DNA from: an uncultured Oscillospiraceae bacterium
Lineage (GTDB): Bacteria > Bacillota > Clostridia > Oscillospirales > Oscillospiraceae
Assembly: GCA_944382995.1 (NCBI GenBank)
Contig: CALWOF010000005.1
Span: forward strand, 1-46,724
Direction of reading: 5' to 3'
DNA: 46,724 bases
Part shown: in pieces, positions 34,143 through 43,068 of the stretch
Position numbering within the stretch: position 1 is the stretch's first letter
Layout: the number at the start of each line of letters is the position of its first letter
Translations under genes and position numbers: made by a program
The notes under the pieces: generated by a model
Databases searched by the model: none
What the model was told of the DNA's origin: nothing
What the model saw: only the letters and a program-made list of their open reading frames with translations

Positions 34143-35675
34143 TCACCGGGACCCGCGGCGGCAGCGGGCGGAGAGAAGATCCACTGCCCAGGACAGCGCG
34201 ATCATTCCCAGGGCCAGGGTGCCCACCTCGTTCCAGGCGTACTGGTTCATGGCCAGGATCAGCGGGGCGCCGATGCCGCCGGCGCCTGCCAGGCCCAGCA
34301 CCGACGCCTCGCGGATGTTGACGTCGAACCGGTAGAGCCAGGCGGAGAAGAACCGGGGCGCCAGCTGGGGCAGAGCGGCGTGGCGGACACAGGCCGCCTT
34401 CGCCGCGCCCATGGCCTCCAGGGCGCGGTAGGCCCGGAAGTCCAGCGCGTCGATGGCCTCGGTAAAGCGCTTGCAGAGAAGCCCCACGCTGCACACCGCC
34501 AGGGTCAGCACCCCGGTGAAGGAGCCGGGGCCGCACACCCGGATGAAGATGAGGCCGTAGATCAGGAAGGGGACGGAGCGCACGGCGGTCACCACGGTCC
34601 GGAACAGCCAGGCCACCGGGGCGGGGAAGAACCGGCTGCTGCCCAGGAACGCCAGGGGGACGGCAAAGACCGCCCCCACGCAGGTCCCCACCAGGGCGAT
34701 GGCCGCCGTCTCCGCCAGAAGGTAGGCGAGGCCGCTGTCCCCTGCGCGGAAGAACAGCTCCCAGTCCGGATGGGTGATGCCGGAGAGAAGGGTCTGCACC
34801 ATCCGCATGCTGGTGCGGGACAGGTCCGGCGGCGGCAGGGTGAGCGTGCAGAACACGAACAGGAGGACCGCCGCCCCGGCCAGCAGCCGGCGGCCGGCGG
34901 GCCCCAGGGTGCGCTCGTGCTGCACCAGGCCGGTGAGCCAGGTGCTCAGGTGCTCCATGAGATAGACCACCGCAAAGAGCAGCAGCAGGATCGTGCCCAC
35001 CTTGTCATACTCCCGCCAGGAGACCTTTTCATTCAGCAGCAGGCCGATGCCGCCGGCCCCCACATAGCCCAGGATGGCGCTGTGGCGGACGTTGCCCTCC
35101 AGCAGATAGAGGGCATTGGTGAGATAGGCGGGCAGGATCTCCGGGAACAGGGAGCGGAAAAAGGCGCGGGCCGGCGAGGCCCCCATGGCCCGCAGGGCCA
35201 GCCAGGGGCCCAGGGGCGCACTCTCGATGTCCTCGTAGGTGAGGCGGGTCATGATGGCGAAGGTGTAGACCGTGATGGCGGCGGTGCCGGCGAAGGAGCC
35301 CAGCCCCAGAAAGAACGTGGCCAGCAGGGCCAGGATCAGCGCCGGGAAGGCCCGGAGCACCTGGATGCAGAACCGGAGGAGCTTTTTCAGCGCGTTCGGG
35401 CCCGGCAGCGGCGCCGCGCAGGCCATGGCCGCCGGCACCGCCAGCGCGGCCCCCAGGGCCGTGCCGGTGACGGACATCTGCACCGTGGCCCACAGCAGCG
35501 GCAGGACCTTGCCGAGAAAGCCCCAGTCCGGCGGGAACATCTCCGCCGCGATGTCCGTCAGGTGGTCCCGGCGGCTCCACATCAGCCCCAGATCGCAGCC
35601 GGTGAACCAGGCCGCCACCAGGAAGAGCAGGAGGAAGCCCGCGGCCAGGACCGGGCGGGGGATGCGGCGCCTCAT
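34143..35675 (-). CDS. phnE: phosphonate-type ABC transporter permease, two PhnE modules fused
   Basis: 510 residues, about twice the usual PhnE length. Residues 1-255 and 275-510 are each a complete inner-membrane permease module with its own EAA loop (LRAMGASPARAFFRSLFPE in the first, LEAMGAAKAACVRHAALPQ in the second), each followed by a similar GxAGxGGIG motif. Transporters of this type normally use two PhnE copies or a PhnE dimer; here one chain supplies both halves. The start overlaps the stop of the ATPase gene by 4 nt. With the ATPase and binding protein it forms a complete importer. Substrate could be phosphonate, phosphite or another small anion, or a vitamin precursor. Confidence 0.85.
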   Translation of the reverse strand: MRRRIPRPVLAAGFLLLFLVAAWFTGCDLGLMWSRRDHLTDIAAEMFPPDWGFLGKVLPLLWATVQMSVTGTALGAALAVPAAMACAAPLPGPNALKKLLRFCIQVLRAFPALILALLATFFLGLGSFAGTAAITVYTFAIMTRLTYEDIESAPLGPWLALRAMGASPARAFFRSLFPEILPAYLTNALYLLEGNVRHSAILGYVGAGGIGLLLNEKVSWREYDKVGTILLLLFAVVYLMEHLSTWLTGLVQHERTLGPAGRRLLAGAAVLLFVFCTLTLPPPDLSRTSMRMVQTLLSGITHPDWELFFRAGDSGLAYLLAETAAIALVGTCVGAVFAVPLAFLGSSRFFPAPVAWLFRTVVTAVRSVPFLIYGLIFIRVCGPGSFTGVLTLAVCSVGLLCKRFTEAIDALDFRAYRALEAMGAAKAACVRHAALPQLAPRFFSAWLYRFDVNIREASVLGLAGAGGIGAPLILAMNQYAWNEVGTLALGMIALSWAVDLLSARCRRGSR

Positions 35676-36421
35676 ACGGCCGCCTCCGCCCCGCCGTAGA
35701 TATCCCGCAGGACGGCCTCCGTCACCTCGGCGGGAGCGCCGTCGAAGACGATACGGCCCCCGCTCAGGCCGATGACGCGGGTGGAGAACTCCAGGGACAG
35801 CTCCAGATTGTGGCTGTTCATCAGGACGCTGACGCCCCGCCGCTGCTGGACGTCCCGGAGCAGCCCCAGGATCTGCCGCCCGGTGACCGGGTCCAGAGAG
35901 GCCACCGGCTCATCCGCCAGCAGGAGGGCGGGGTCCCGCATCAGGGCCCGGGCGATGGCCACCCGCTGCTTCTGCCCGCCGGAGAGGTCCTTCACCGGCT
36001 CGTCCAGCTTGTCTGACAGCCCCACCTCCGCCAGGATGGCGGCGGCACGCTCCGTCCGCTCCCGGCCGAAGGCCCCCAGCAGGGATGCCGCCAGGGACAT
36101 GTCCGGCAGGCAGGCGCTGAGCACGTTCTGCAGGGCGGACAGGTTCTCCACCAGGCAGAAGTCCTGGTAGATGGTGCCCAGCCGCCGCTGGACGGCCCGC
36201 TTTGCCCGGCCCCGGGCGGACTCGAAGGGGACGCCGTCGTAGAGGACCTGTCCGCCGCCGCACGTCTCCGTGCCGTTGAGGATGCGGAACAGGGTGGTCT
36301 TGCCGGCGCCGGACGGGCCGATGACGGAGAGGAATTCTCCCTCTCCCAGGGTGAAGCTGATGTCCCGCAGGACCTCCCCGGCACGGGGGAACTGCTTGCG
36401 GACGTGGATGACCTGCAGCAT
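35672..36421 (-). CDS. phnC: phosphonate-type ABC transporter ATP-binding protein
   Basis: 249 residues: Walker [11 protein letters not shown]-loop (YQDFCLVENL), signature [15 protein letters not shown], Walker B LLLADEPVASLD and switch-like NSHN (the usual H-loop His preceded by Asn). The length, FCLVENLSALQNVL and LDPVTG agree with the PhnC family. It follows the binding-protein gene by 24 nt and overlaps the permease by 4 nt. It provides energy for import by the fused permease. Confidence 0.88.
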   Translation of the reverse strand: MLQVIHVRKQFPRAGEVLRDISFTLGEGEFLSVIGPSGAGKTTLFRILNGTETCGGGQVLYDGVPFESARGRAKRAVQRRLGTIYQDFCLVENLSALQNVLSACLPDMSLAASLLGAFGRERTERAAAILAEVGLSDKLDEPVKDLSGGQKQRVAIARALMRDPALLLADEPVASLDPVTGRQILGLLRDVQQRRGVSVLMNSHNLELSLEFSTRVIGLSGGRIVFDGAPAEVTEAVLRDIYGGAEAAV

Positions 36422-36445
36422 GAGACCTTCTCCTTTTCCGGTCGG

Positions 36446-37504
36446 TTATTCCTCCATGGATCTCAGGAGGGCCTGGGCGTCCCGCTCACCGTCATAGTCG
36501 GCATCGCTGCCCCAGTCGTAGCCCACCTGGCTGAACACGCTGAAGATGGCCTGCCCCTCCTCGGTCTGGGCCAGCTCGATGAAGGACTCGCCCACGGCGG
36601 TGCGGAAGGCCTCGTCCGCCATGGTGTCGGAGGTCTTGCTGTATGCGATCATGTCGTTGTAGATGCCCTCGGTGACGCCGATGACGCCGGTCTGCTCCAC
36701 CATGGGGGCGGTGCCGCCGAAGTCAGACTCCCAGATGGGCGCGTTCTTGATGCGGATGTGGCCGTAGGACACCATCACGTCCACCTGACCGGCGGCCAGC
36801 CGGGCCACGGAGGTGGTGTGGGAGTCGCACTCCACCACATGCTCCAGGTCGCTGATGCCCTTGCCGTAGTTCTCCTGGAGCCACAGGGAGGGATAGATGT
36901 AGCCGGAGGCGGAGGTGGGATTGAGCACCGCCCAGGTGGCGCTGTTCAGGTCCTCCCAGGTCAGCTCCTCGCCGCTGTTCACCTTGTCCAGCAGCGCCTG
37001 GCCCTTCTCCGTGGGGCCGGCCAGCACGATGCAGCGGTAATAGGTGCTCATGTCCTCGGTGTTCTCCTCGATGGTGCCGTCGTTCCAGTCGGCGGGGTCC
37101 TCCGAGTCCTTGTTGATGGCGTAGCGCAGGGCGGTCAGCAGCACGTCGCAGTCGTCGGAGAAGAGGACGTAGTTGCCGCCGGAGATGAAGCCCAGGTCCG
37201 CGCTTCCGGCGCTGAGCGCCTCGCCCACGGCGGTGTAGCTGGTGCCGACGGTCATGTCCACCTCGCCCACGTCATAGCCCTTTTCCAGGAGCTTCGCCTT
37301 CAGCAGCGCCTCCAGGGGCTCCGTGGACTCGGAGATGATGTCCGCGTCCGCGTAGGGGGAGAAGGCGATCTTCAGGGACTCCACCTTCTGCACGCCGCCG
37401 GCATCGGGCGTCTCCTCAGCGGACTCGCCGCCGCCGCAGCCGGAGAGCAGACCGGCGCACAGGGCCAGGCCCAGGGCAAGGGACAAAACGTTCTTCTTTT
37501 TCAT
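36446..37504 (-). CDS. phnD: phosphonate-type ABC transporter substrate-binding lipoprotein
   Basis: 352 residues from the ATG at 37502-37504; the open frame runs up to 37564 but that part is the terminator hairpin of the leader. Signal peptide with lipobox LLSGC (lipidated Cys23), then a type II periplasmic-binding fold of the PhnD family: LKIAFSPYADADII, VDMTVGTSYTAVGEALSAGSADLGFI, VLNPTSASGYIYP. PhnD proteins bind phosphonates, phosphite and similar anions; relatives carry other ligands. The leader contains a probable riboswitch, so the true substrate may be the ligand it senses or a precursor of it. SD CGGAGG lies 8 to 9 nt upstream. Confidence 0.88.
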   Translation of the reverse strand: MKKKNVLSLALGLALCAGLLSGCGGGESAEETPDAGGVQKVESLKIAFSPYADADIISESTEPLEALLKAKLLEKGYDVGEVDMTVGTSYTAVGEALSAGSADLGFISGGNYVLFSDDCDVLLTALRYAINKDSEDPADWNDGTIEENTEDMSTYYRCIVLAGPTEKGQALLDKVNSGEELTWEDLNSATWAVLNPTSASGYIYPSLWLQENYGKGISDLEHVVECDSHTTSVARLAAGQVDVMVSYGHIRIKNAPIWESDFGGTAPMVEQTGVIGVTEGIYNDMIAYSKTSDTMADEAFRTAVGESFIELAQTEEGQAIFSVFSQVGYDWGSDADYDGERDAQALLRSMEE

Positions 37505-37532
37505 GGGGATACCTCCGTTCAAATTTCCGCGC

Positions 37533-37571
37533 AAAAGAAAAACGGGCATGCGCATCATCAGCACATACCCG
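37533..37571 (-). terminator. regulated terminator in the phnD leader
   Basis: Read on the - strand: CGGGTATGTGC (37571-37561) pairs with GCGCATGCCCG (37553-37543), 11 bp with two G-U pairs and a 7-nt loop, followed directly by TTTTTCTTTT (37542-37533). It lies 28 nt before the start codon of phnD and would stop transcription before the gene unless prevented. TGCTGATG in its loop and upper stem (37563-37556) is complementary to CATCAGCA (37597-37590) upstream, a possible antiterminator. Confidence 0.88.
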
Positions 37572-37689
37572 GTCAGACCCTCACGCAGATGCTGATGGCC
37601 CGCCTCTCCCTGCGAGGAGGCGGGTGCGGTCGGCCCTCACTGGGACCCTCTCAGCCTGGAACACAGGCTCCCTCGCGATCTGGTTCTTG
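37572..37689 (-). ncRNA. candidate riboswitch aptamer of unassigned class upstream of phnD
   Basis: The leader between the promoter and the regulated terminator is about 120 nt and highly structured on the - strand: AGCCTG/CAGGCT hairpin (about 37668-37651), an alternative pair GCGAGG with CCTCGC (near 37677 and 37617), and CCCGCCTC/GAGGCGGG (near 37624 and 37605), the last two mutually exclusive. The GGGAGCC-hairpin-GGCTGAGAGG stretch recalls the pyrimidine-sensing arm of thiamine pyrophosphate riboswitches, but the second conserved arm of that class (CCTGATC ... GCGTAGGG) is not recognisable. Ligand unknown; T-box, SAM, FMN, lysine and cobalamin signatures were not seen. Confidence 0.6.
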
Positions 37690-37695
37690 TCATCT

Positions 37696-37701
37696 ATTAT
37701 A
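37696..37701 (-). promoter_or_regulatory. -10 box of the phnDCE promoter
   Basis: A perfect TATAAT reads on the - strand at 37701-37696, 7 nt before the structured leader. No good -35 hexamer exists at 16 to 18 bp upstream, so an activator or another context may help. Confidence 0.5.
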
Positions 37702-37964
37702 TGAGCGTGGCGCCAGGGAGCTCCCCCTTTCGCCGCATTCCTTAAACCGCGGACAGTATACCACGAAAATCGGCGGAATACAAGAGCGAATGCGTTTGCG
37801 CCGGCGCGGGCCGGAGGGGAGGCGCTGTGCCGGGCCCCGCCGGAGCACCGGTCCTCCCCGGGGAAGGGGCCGCGGTCCGGCTCGGCCCGGAGCGGTCCCG
37901 CACATAGAACCTGCCGGTCCGACATATGTGTATAGAAGAAAGACACAAAAATTTTTGAAGAACT

Positions 37965-38001
37965 TTGTGAAAATATGTGATATTTACTTTCATGGCATAA
38001 T
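37965..38001 (+). promoter_or_regulatory. promoter of the Fbp/Afu-type ABC operon
   Basis: CATAAT (37996-38001) is preceded by TGG (37993-37995), giving an extended -10 (TGnCATAAT). No clear -35 lies at the right distance. The start site would fall at about 38008, at the edge of the inverted repeat. The DNA here is AT-rich, unlike the surrounding genes. Confidence 0.55.
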
Positions 38002-38009
38002 ATAGTAAT

Positions 38010-38056
38010 ATATGAACGTGAACATTTTATATTTTCAAATATGTTCACGTTCATAT
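38010..38056. promoter_or_regulatory. 16-bp inverted repeat, candidate LacI-family operator
   Basis: ATATGAACGTGAACAT (38010-38025) is exactly inverted at 38041-38056, with a 15-nt AT-rich spacer. It overlaps the predicted start site of the ABC/LacI/PfkB operon. Each arm holds an AACGTG core with a central CpG step, as in many LacI-family sites. A LacI-type regulator is encoded in the same operon. As RNA it could also fold, but no upstream + strand gene needs a terminator here. Confidence 0.65.
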
Positions 38057-38259
38057 CAAACTTTTATTGAGATTGACGCGAGAGGGGGGCCGGAGGGGCA
38101 GAAGGCGGGAGAGAATCGGAGCCTGCCCGGAGAGAAGAAGAGCGACCGCATGTGAGACCTGCAAAAATTTTACAGAGGCCAGGTGGCAGATTTCACAAAC
38201 CGCACGTACACTGAGAACCGCACACCGCACGACAGATTTTTGTAAAGGAGCGTATTGGA
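38057..38259 (+). other. leader of the Fbp/Afu-type operon
   Basis: About 200 nt of non-coding leader. It shows a 6-bp GGGCAG/CTGCCC pairing with a wide loop and an SD AAAGGAG 9 to 10 nt before the ATG. No known riboswitch motif was recognised. Confidence 0.4.
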
Positions 38260-39324
38260 ATGAAAAAGCTGTTTTCACTTTTGCTCGCCCTGCTGCTGGT
38301 TGCCGGGACCCTGGCCGGCTGCGGAGGCGGTGACGACACCGCCGAGCCGGATGGCGATCCTGCGGAGAACGGTGAGGAGGCCGGCGCGCCCACCGGTTCC
38401 GCGGTCTCCGGCGACATCATGATCTACACCTCTGCGGAGGATGCCTTCATCTCCGAGGTCTGCGCCATGTTCAATGAGAAGTACCCCGATGCCAACGCGG
38501 AATACTACCGCTCCGGCACCGAGGAGGTCATCAGCAAGATCATGGCCGAGAAGATGACCAACAGCATGCAGGCGGATCTGATTATGGTCTCCGACGCGCC
38601 CACCTTCGAGAGCCTGAAGGCCAACGACCTGCTCCAGCCCTATGACTCCCCGGAGCTGGAGAACATCTATACCGAGTTCGTGGACCCAGAGCACTATTAT
38701 TACGGCACGTTCCCCGCTGCCATGGGCATCGTGTACAACACAAATCTGGTAACAACAGCCCCCACCAGCTGGAATGATCTGCTGAGCCCGGAGGCAAAGG
38801 CAAACACCGTGATGCCCAACCCCCTGTACTCCGGCACGGCCGCGAACGCGCTGATGGAGCTGACCCGGGCGGACGGCCTGGGCTGGGATTACTATCAGGG
38901 CCTGTGCGACAATGAGGTCATGGTGGTCAACGGCAACGGCGGCGTCATCAACTCCGTGGCCGCCGGCGAGAATGCCTACGGCATCGTCTGCGACTCCAAC
39001 GCGCTGGCGGCGGCCACCAGCGGGTCCCCCCTGGCCTTTGCCTATCCGGAAGAAGGTGTCCCCGCCACGGCGGACCCCATCGGGATCACCAGCACCACGG
39101 ACAATCTGACCACGGCGCAGGCGTTCCTGGACTTCATGCTGTCCGAGGACGTGCAGACGCTGGGACGTGAGCTGATCGGAAAGGCGCCGGTCCGCAAGGG
39201 CATGGAGAACCCGGAGGGCAGCCTGGCGGTGGAGGACCGCGTCAACCTGATCACGGATGCCAAGGTCCTCTATGAGACCAGAGAACAGGATAAGGAGCAG
39301 TTCGCCGAGATGTTCGGATTCTGA
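38260..39324 (+). CDS. extracellular solute-binding lipoprotein (Fbp/AfuA type)
   Basis: 354 residues. Lipoprotein signal with lipobox TLAGC (Cys21), an acidic Gly/Ala linker, then a family 1 binding protein of the iron/organophosphate subgroup: IMIYTSAEDAFISEVCAMF, MQADLIMVSD, YYGTFPAAMGIVYNT and SWNDLLSPEAK are typical. Members bind ferric iron, 2-aminoethylphosphonate, polyamines or hexose phosphates (AfuA). The operon partners, a PfkB kinase and LacI regulator, favour a sugar-related or phosphorylated organic ligand over iron. The gap to the permease (103 nt) has a GC hairpin that may raise the level of this protein relative to the membrane parts. Confidence 0.87.
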   Translation: MKKLFSLLLALLLVAGTLAGCGGGDDTAEPDGDPAENGEEAGAPTGSAVSGDIMIYTSAEDAFISEVCAMFNEKYPDANAEYYRSGTEEVISKIMAEKMTNSMQADLIMVSDAPTFESLKANDLLQPYDSPELENIYTEFVDPEHYYYGTFPAAMGIVYNTNLVTTAPTSWNDLLSPEAKANTVMPNPLYSGTAANALMELTRADGLGWDYYQGLCDNEVMVVNGNGGVINSVAAGENAYGIVCDSNALAAATSGSPLAFAYPEEGVPATADPIGITSTTDNLTTAQAFLDFMLSEDVQTLGRELIGKAPVRKGMENPEGSLAVEDRVNLITDAKVLYETREQDKEQFAEMFGF

Positions 39325-39352
39325 GTCCCGGAGAAAGACGGCCCGTCTCAGA

Positions 39353-39383
39353 GCCCGCAGGGCAAGGAGGCGGGCCGCCCTGC
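39353..39383 (+). promoter_or_regulatory. intra-operon hairpin after the binding-protein gene
   Basis: GCAGGGC (39357-39363) can pair with GCCCTGC (39377-39383), or alternatively GCCCGC (39353-39358) with GCGGGC (39370-39375). No long U-tract follows, so partial termination or RNA stabilisation is likelier than full termination. Confidence 0.5.
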
Positions 39384-39427
39384 TTCAACCGTCAAAATCA
39401 AACCGAACAAAGGAAAGTGGGGGAAAT

Positions 39428-41143
39428 ATGGAAAAGCACACGACACGCCTCGGCGGCCGAAGGATCTCGGCCAGATCCCTGCCGCTGTATATCCTGGTGA
39501 TCTTCGGCCTGCTGGCAGTATTCGGCCTGTTCTTCCTTCCGCTGTGGAAGCTGGTGGAGGTGGCCTTTCAGGAGGAGGGCCGGCTGAGCCTGGGCATCTT
39601 CCAGGAGCAGCTGACGGACACCAAAACACTGAAGGTCATCTGGGACACGATATACATCAACATTCTCTCGTCCTTTTTCGCCACGGTGATCGGCGTGGTG
39701 ATGGCGTATTTCGTGGCCTATGCGGACATCCGCGGCAAGAAGCTGATCCACTACGCGCTGCTGCTGCCGCTGATCATCCCGGGCTACATCATCACCCTGG
39801 CCTGGATGCAGTTCTTCGCGAAGAGCGGCTTTGTGGCCTCCCTGGTGCAGAGCGTGTTCCCCGACGCGGTCATGCCGAACATCTATTCCTACTGGGGCAT
39901 CATCTTCGTGTTCTCCGTGACGAAGTATCCGCTGATCTACACCCTGACGCTGAGCACGTTCCGGAAGATCTCCACAGATATGGAGCTGGCCGCGGCCATC
40001 TCCGGGTGCAACAAGATCAAGACGTTTTTCAAGGTCACGCTGCCCATGTCCCTCTCCGGCGTCGCCAACGGGCTGCTGCTGGTCTTCATCTCCTGCCTGG
40101 ACAACTTCGGAACGGTGGCGTTCCTCGGCATCCCCGCCAGGATCACCGTGCTCTCGACGGACATCTATCAGTCCATCATCTCCTTTACCGGAGGCTTCGG
40201 AGAGGCCGCGGCCAAGTCCGTGATCCTGGGCGTGATCGGCGTGCTCTCATCTCTGATCCTGTGGCGGGTGGCGAAGATGTTCCAGACCATGCAGACCGAC
40301 CTGGAGGACATGTCGCCCCGGTTCTTTCTGGGCCGCAAGAAGATCCTGGTGGAGATCCTGATGTGGCTGGCCATCTTCATCATCAATTTCGTGCCGATGC
40401 TGACGCTGATCGTCACCGGGTTCATGAAGGGCATCGGCGGCGGATACGGCCTGGACAACATGACGCTGGACAATTTCATCTTCGTGTTCAGCAATGACAA
40501 GAGCTTCAACGCCATCAAAAACAGCATCTTCCTGGCGTTCAGCACGGCGCTGATCTGCGTGGTGCTGGGCACCATCGTGGCATATCTGATGGTCCGCCGC
40601 CCGTCCGTGCTGATCCGGGTGGTGGAGAGCATCATCTCGGTCCCCTATTCCATCCCGGGCATCATCCTGGGCCTGGCGCTGATCCTGACCTGGGCCAGTC
40701 CGCTGCCCATCATCCATGTGACCATTTACGCCACCGTGTTCATGCTGCTGGTGTCCTATGTGGTGCGCTTCACATCCCTTCAGATCCGCAACAGCACCAC
40801 CGGCGTACTGCAGACGGACATCTCCATGGAGGAGGCGGCGGAGATTTGCGGGGCCACCGCGTTCAAAAAGTGGACCTCGGTGATCATCCCGCTGATCTTC
40901 CCGGCCACGGTCTCCGGCATGGGCCTGGTGTTCCTGAACGCGCTGACGGAGCTGACCACCTCTTCGCTGCTGTGGTCCGCCGGATCGGAGACCCTGGGCG
41001 TCGTCATCTACAACTACACTTCCGCGGGCTATACCACGTCCGCCTGCGCGCTGTCCACGGTGGTCTGCATCACCATCCTGCTTCTGGTGCTTCTGTATAA
41101 GGGTGTTTCTGCGCTGCTTCGCCGCAGAATAGGGGAGGAATGA
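39428..41143 (+). CDS. ABC transporter permease with two fused permease domains (FbpB/AfuB type)
   Basis: 571 residues from ATG 39428 (GGGGGA upstream; the frame extends to 39257 but overlaps the preceding gene). About twelve membrane helices arranged as two binding-protein-dependent permease modules, each with an EAA loop: AAAISGCNKIKTFFKVTLPMS in the first and EAAEICGATAFKKWTSVIIPL in the second. Fused permeases of this kind serve Fe3+, thiamine or hexose-phosphate importers. The stop lies 3 nt before the ATPase gene. Confidence 0.92.
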   Translation: MEKHTTRLGGRRISARSLPLYILVIFGLLAVFGLFFLPLWKLVEVAFQEEGRLSLGIFQEQLTDTKTLKVIWDTIYINILSSFFATVIGVVMAYFVAYADIRGKKLIHYALLLPLIIPGYIITLAWMQFFAKSGFVASLVQSVFPDAVMPNIYSYWGIIFVFSVTKYPLIYTLTLSTFRKISTDMELAAAISGCNKIKTFFKVTLPMSLSGVANGLLLVFISCLDNFGTVAFLGIPARITVLSTDIYQSIISFTGGFGEAAAKSVILGVIGVLSSLILWRVAKMFQTMQTDLEDMSPRFFLGRKKILVEILMWLAIFIINFVPMLTLIVTGFMKGIGGGYGLDNMTLDNFIFVFSNDKSFNAIKNSIFLAFSTALICVVLGTIVAYLMVRRPSVLIRVVESIISVPYSIPGIILGLALILTWASPLPIIHVTIYATVFMLLVSYVVRFTSLQIRNSTTGVLQTDISMEEAAEICGATAFKKWTSVIIPLIFPATVSGMGLVFLNALTELTTSSLLWSAGSETLGVVIYNYTSAGYTTSACALSTVVCITILLLVLLYKGVSALLRRRIGEE

Positions 41144-41146
41144 ATC

Positions 41147-42181
41147 ATGAGTACTGAAATTCGCAATATCGTTATGGACTTCAACGGCTTCAAAGCCCTG
41201 AACGACATCAGCCTGAAGATCCAGGACGGGGAGTTCATCGCGATCCTGGGGCCCTCCGGCTGCGGCAAGACGACCCTGCTCCGCCTGCTGGCCGGATTCA
41301 ACCACCCCACTGCCGGCGAGATCAAGATCGGCGATCAGGTGGTGGCCAACAAGGATTACGTGTTGCCCCCCAACGAGCGGTTCATCAGCATGGTGTTCCA
41401 GTCCTACGCCCTGTGGCCCCATATGAGCGTCCGGAAAAACGTGGAGTTCCCCATCAAAAACAGCAAATTCGTCTCCCAGGAGATCCGGGCCAACTGTGAC
41501 CAGCGGGTGCAGGAGCTCATCGGGATGGTGGGCCTCACCGGCATGGAAAAACGGCTGCCGGCCCAGTTGTCCGGCGGCCAGCGCCAGCGGGTGGCTCTGG
41601 CCCGGGCCCTGGCAGTCAATCCGGATCTTCTGCTGATGGATGAACCCCTTTCCAACCTGGACACAGAGCTCCGGGTGGAGATGCGCCAGGAGATCAAGGC
41701 CCTGCACCAAAAGACCCGGGTGACCGTGGTCTATGTGACCCACGACCAGTCGGAGGCACTGGCCCTGGCGGATCGGATCGTGGTGATGAACCACGGCCAG
41801 ATCGAGCAGGTGGGCACGCCGCAGGAGATCTACGGCCACCCGGAGACGCCTTTCGTGGCAAAATTCGTCGGACGCTCCAACCTGATCGCCGGCACCTGGG
41901 AGGGAGATGTCTTCACCCCCGCGGGCTCCGCCGCAAAATGGGACGGCAGCCAGGTGGCCCCGGTCTTCCGGCAGAGCGGACACTACCCGGTCAAGCCGGA
42001 GCATCTGAAAGTCGTCCGCAGCGGGGCCGACGGCGTGCGGGCCAAGATCTATGAGATCGAGTACCAGGGCGTGGAGGTCCGCATGATGCTCCATGGGTGT
42101 GCCGACCAGGAGGTCCTGGAGGTCCGCTACCGCGGCACCGAGACCTATCAGGTGGGGGATGAGGTGGTGCTGACCCTATGA
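41147..42181 (+). CDS. ABC transporter ATP-binding protein (FbpC/PotA type)
   Basis: 344 residues: ATPase domain with Walker [11 protein letters not shown]-loop [11 protein letters not shown], signature [15 protein letters not shown], Walker [13 protein letters not shown] and H-loop VTHDQSEAL, then a C-terminal TOBE-like regulatory domain (about 245-344). It drives the fused permease. The last 4 nt overlap the start of the hydrolase gene (ATGA), tying that hydrolase to the transporter. Confidence 0.93.
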   Translation: MSTEIRNIVMDFNGFKALNDISLKIQDGEFIAILGPSGCGKTTLLRLLAGFNHPTAGEIKIGDQVVANKDYVLPPNERFISMVFQSYALWPHMSVRKNVEFPIKNSKFVSQEIRANCDQRVQELIGMVGLTGMEKRLPAQLSGGQRQRVALARALAVNPDLLLMDEPLSNLDTELRVEMRQEIKALHQKTRVTVVYVTHDQSEALALADRIVVMNHGQIEQVGTPQEIYGHPETPFVAKFVGRSNLIAGTWEGDVFTPAGSAAKWDGSQVAPVFRQSGHYPVKPEHLKVVRSGADGVRAKIYEIEYQGVEVRMMLHGCADQEVLEVRYRGTETYQVGDEVVLTL

Positions 42182-43047
42182 GTGAGCTGCACATCCTGGA
42201 TGTGGGCCGGGCCGACTGCGGAGTGCTGCTGCTGGATACGCCGGAGGGCCCCCGGACCGTGGTGGTGGACGGCGGCGGCAAATACCACGAAGGCCGGCGG
42301 CCGCTGCTGGAGTTTCTGGACCGGCGCGGGATCACCGCCGTCGACCTGCTCATTCTGACGCATCTGCACCAGGATCATTTCGGCGGGTTCGTCCATCTGG
42401 CGGACCGGGTGGAGGTCCGCCGGGCCATCGCGCCCTGCGGAGATCTCCGGTTTGCCGACCGGGTCTATCCGGTGTTCGGGGACCCGGAGTACTACCGGGA
42501 GTACCATACATTCTTCCAGTATCTGGACCGCAGCGGAACGGAGCTGCTCTCCTCTGCCGACTGCGCCGGAAGAGCCTTCTCCTTCGGAGACTACACGCTG
42601 GAGTGCCTCTATCCGCTGCCGGGCAGCGTCCTGCGCTCCGTGACCTATGCCCGGGCGCTGTGCGATCCCGGACTGACCGAGGAGCGCATGGAGCTGCTCC
42701 TGGAGGCCCACAAGCAGTGCTGCAATGAGGACAGCAGCATCTGGCTGCTGCGGAAGGGAGACCGGGATCTGGCGCTCTTTTCCGGAGACAGCACCGATGA
42801 GACGATGCGGGCGGCGCTGTGCGGCCGGCAGGTGCGGCCGCGCCTCCACAAACTGTCACATCATGGAATTTGCACACGTTATTTCTCTGAATATGTAGAA
42901 AAAATGCTCCGACCGGAAATTTTAGTGGTCAGCGTCGACAAAATCCATTATACTGAGGAGGTGGAAAAAAGCGTCGACGCGCTGTGTGCCGCCGGAGGCT
43001 CCCGGGTCCACTACACGTTCCAGGGAGATCTGAAGCTCACCCTCTGA
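42178..43047 (+). CDS. metallo-beta-lactamase fold hydrolase (ComEC/Rec2-like domain)
   Basis: 289 residues with the fold's metal ligands: [10 protein letters not shown] (HxHxDH, about 61-70), SGDS and a late His in KLSHHG. The overall order matches the free-standing MBL domains related to ComEC, many of which are phosphodiesterases or phosphorylcholine-type esterases. No signal peptide, so cytoplasmic. Coupled by a 4-nt overlap to the ABC ATPase and followed by the LacI regulator. It may hydrolyse the imported, probably phosphorylated, compound before the PfkB kinase acts; this order of steps is an inference. Confidence 0.8.
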   Translation: MSELHILDVGRADCGVLLLDTPEGPRTVVVDGGGKYHEGRRPLLEFLDRRGITAVDLLILTHLHQDHFGGFVHLADRVEVRRAIAPCGDLRFADRVYPVFGDPEYYREYHTFFQYLDRSGTELLSSADCAGRAFSFGDYTLECLYPLPGSVLRSVTYARALCDPGLTEERMELLLEAHKQCCNEDSSIWLLRKGDRDLALFSGDSTDETMRAALCGRQVRPRLHKLSHHGICTRYFSEYVEKMLRPEILVVSVDKIHYTEEVEKSVDALCAAGGSRVHYTFQGDLKLTL

Positions 43048-43068
43048 GCGGCACAGAAGGGAGCTGCT

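Noticed and set aside
37572..37689. Calling the phnD leader a standard thiamine pyrophosphate riboswitch
   Set aside because: Only the GGGAGCC/GGCTGAGAG part fits; the conserved CCTGATC and GCGTAGGG parts are missing in the expected place, so I leave the class open.
38010..38056. Reading the 16-bp inverted repeat as a terminator
   Set aside because: No + strand gene precedes it, the loop is long and AT-rich, and it overlaps a promoter, so an operator fits better.
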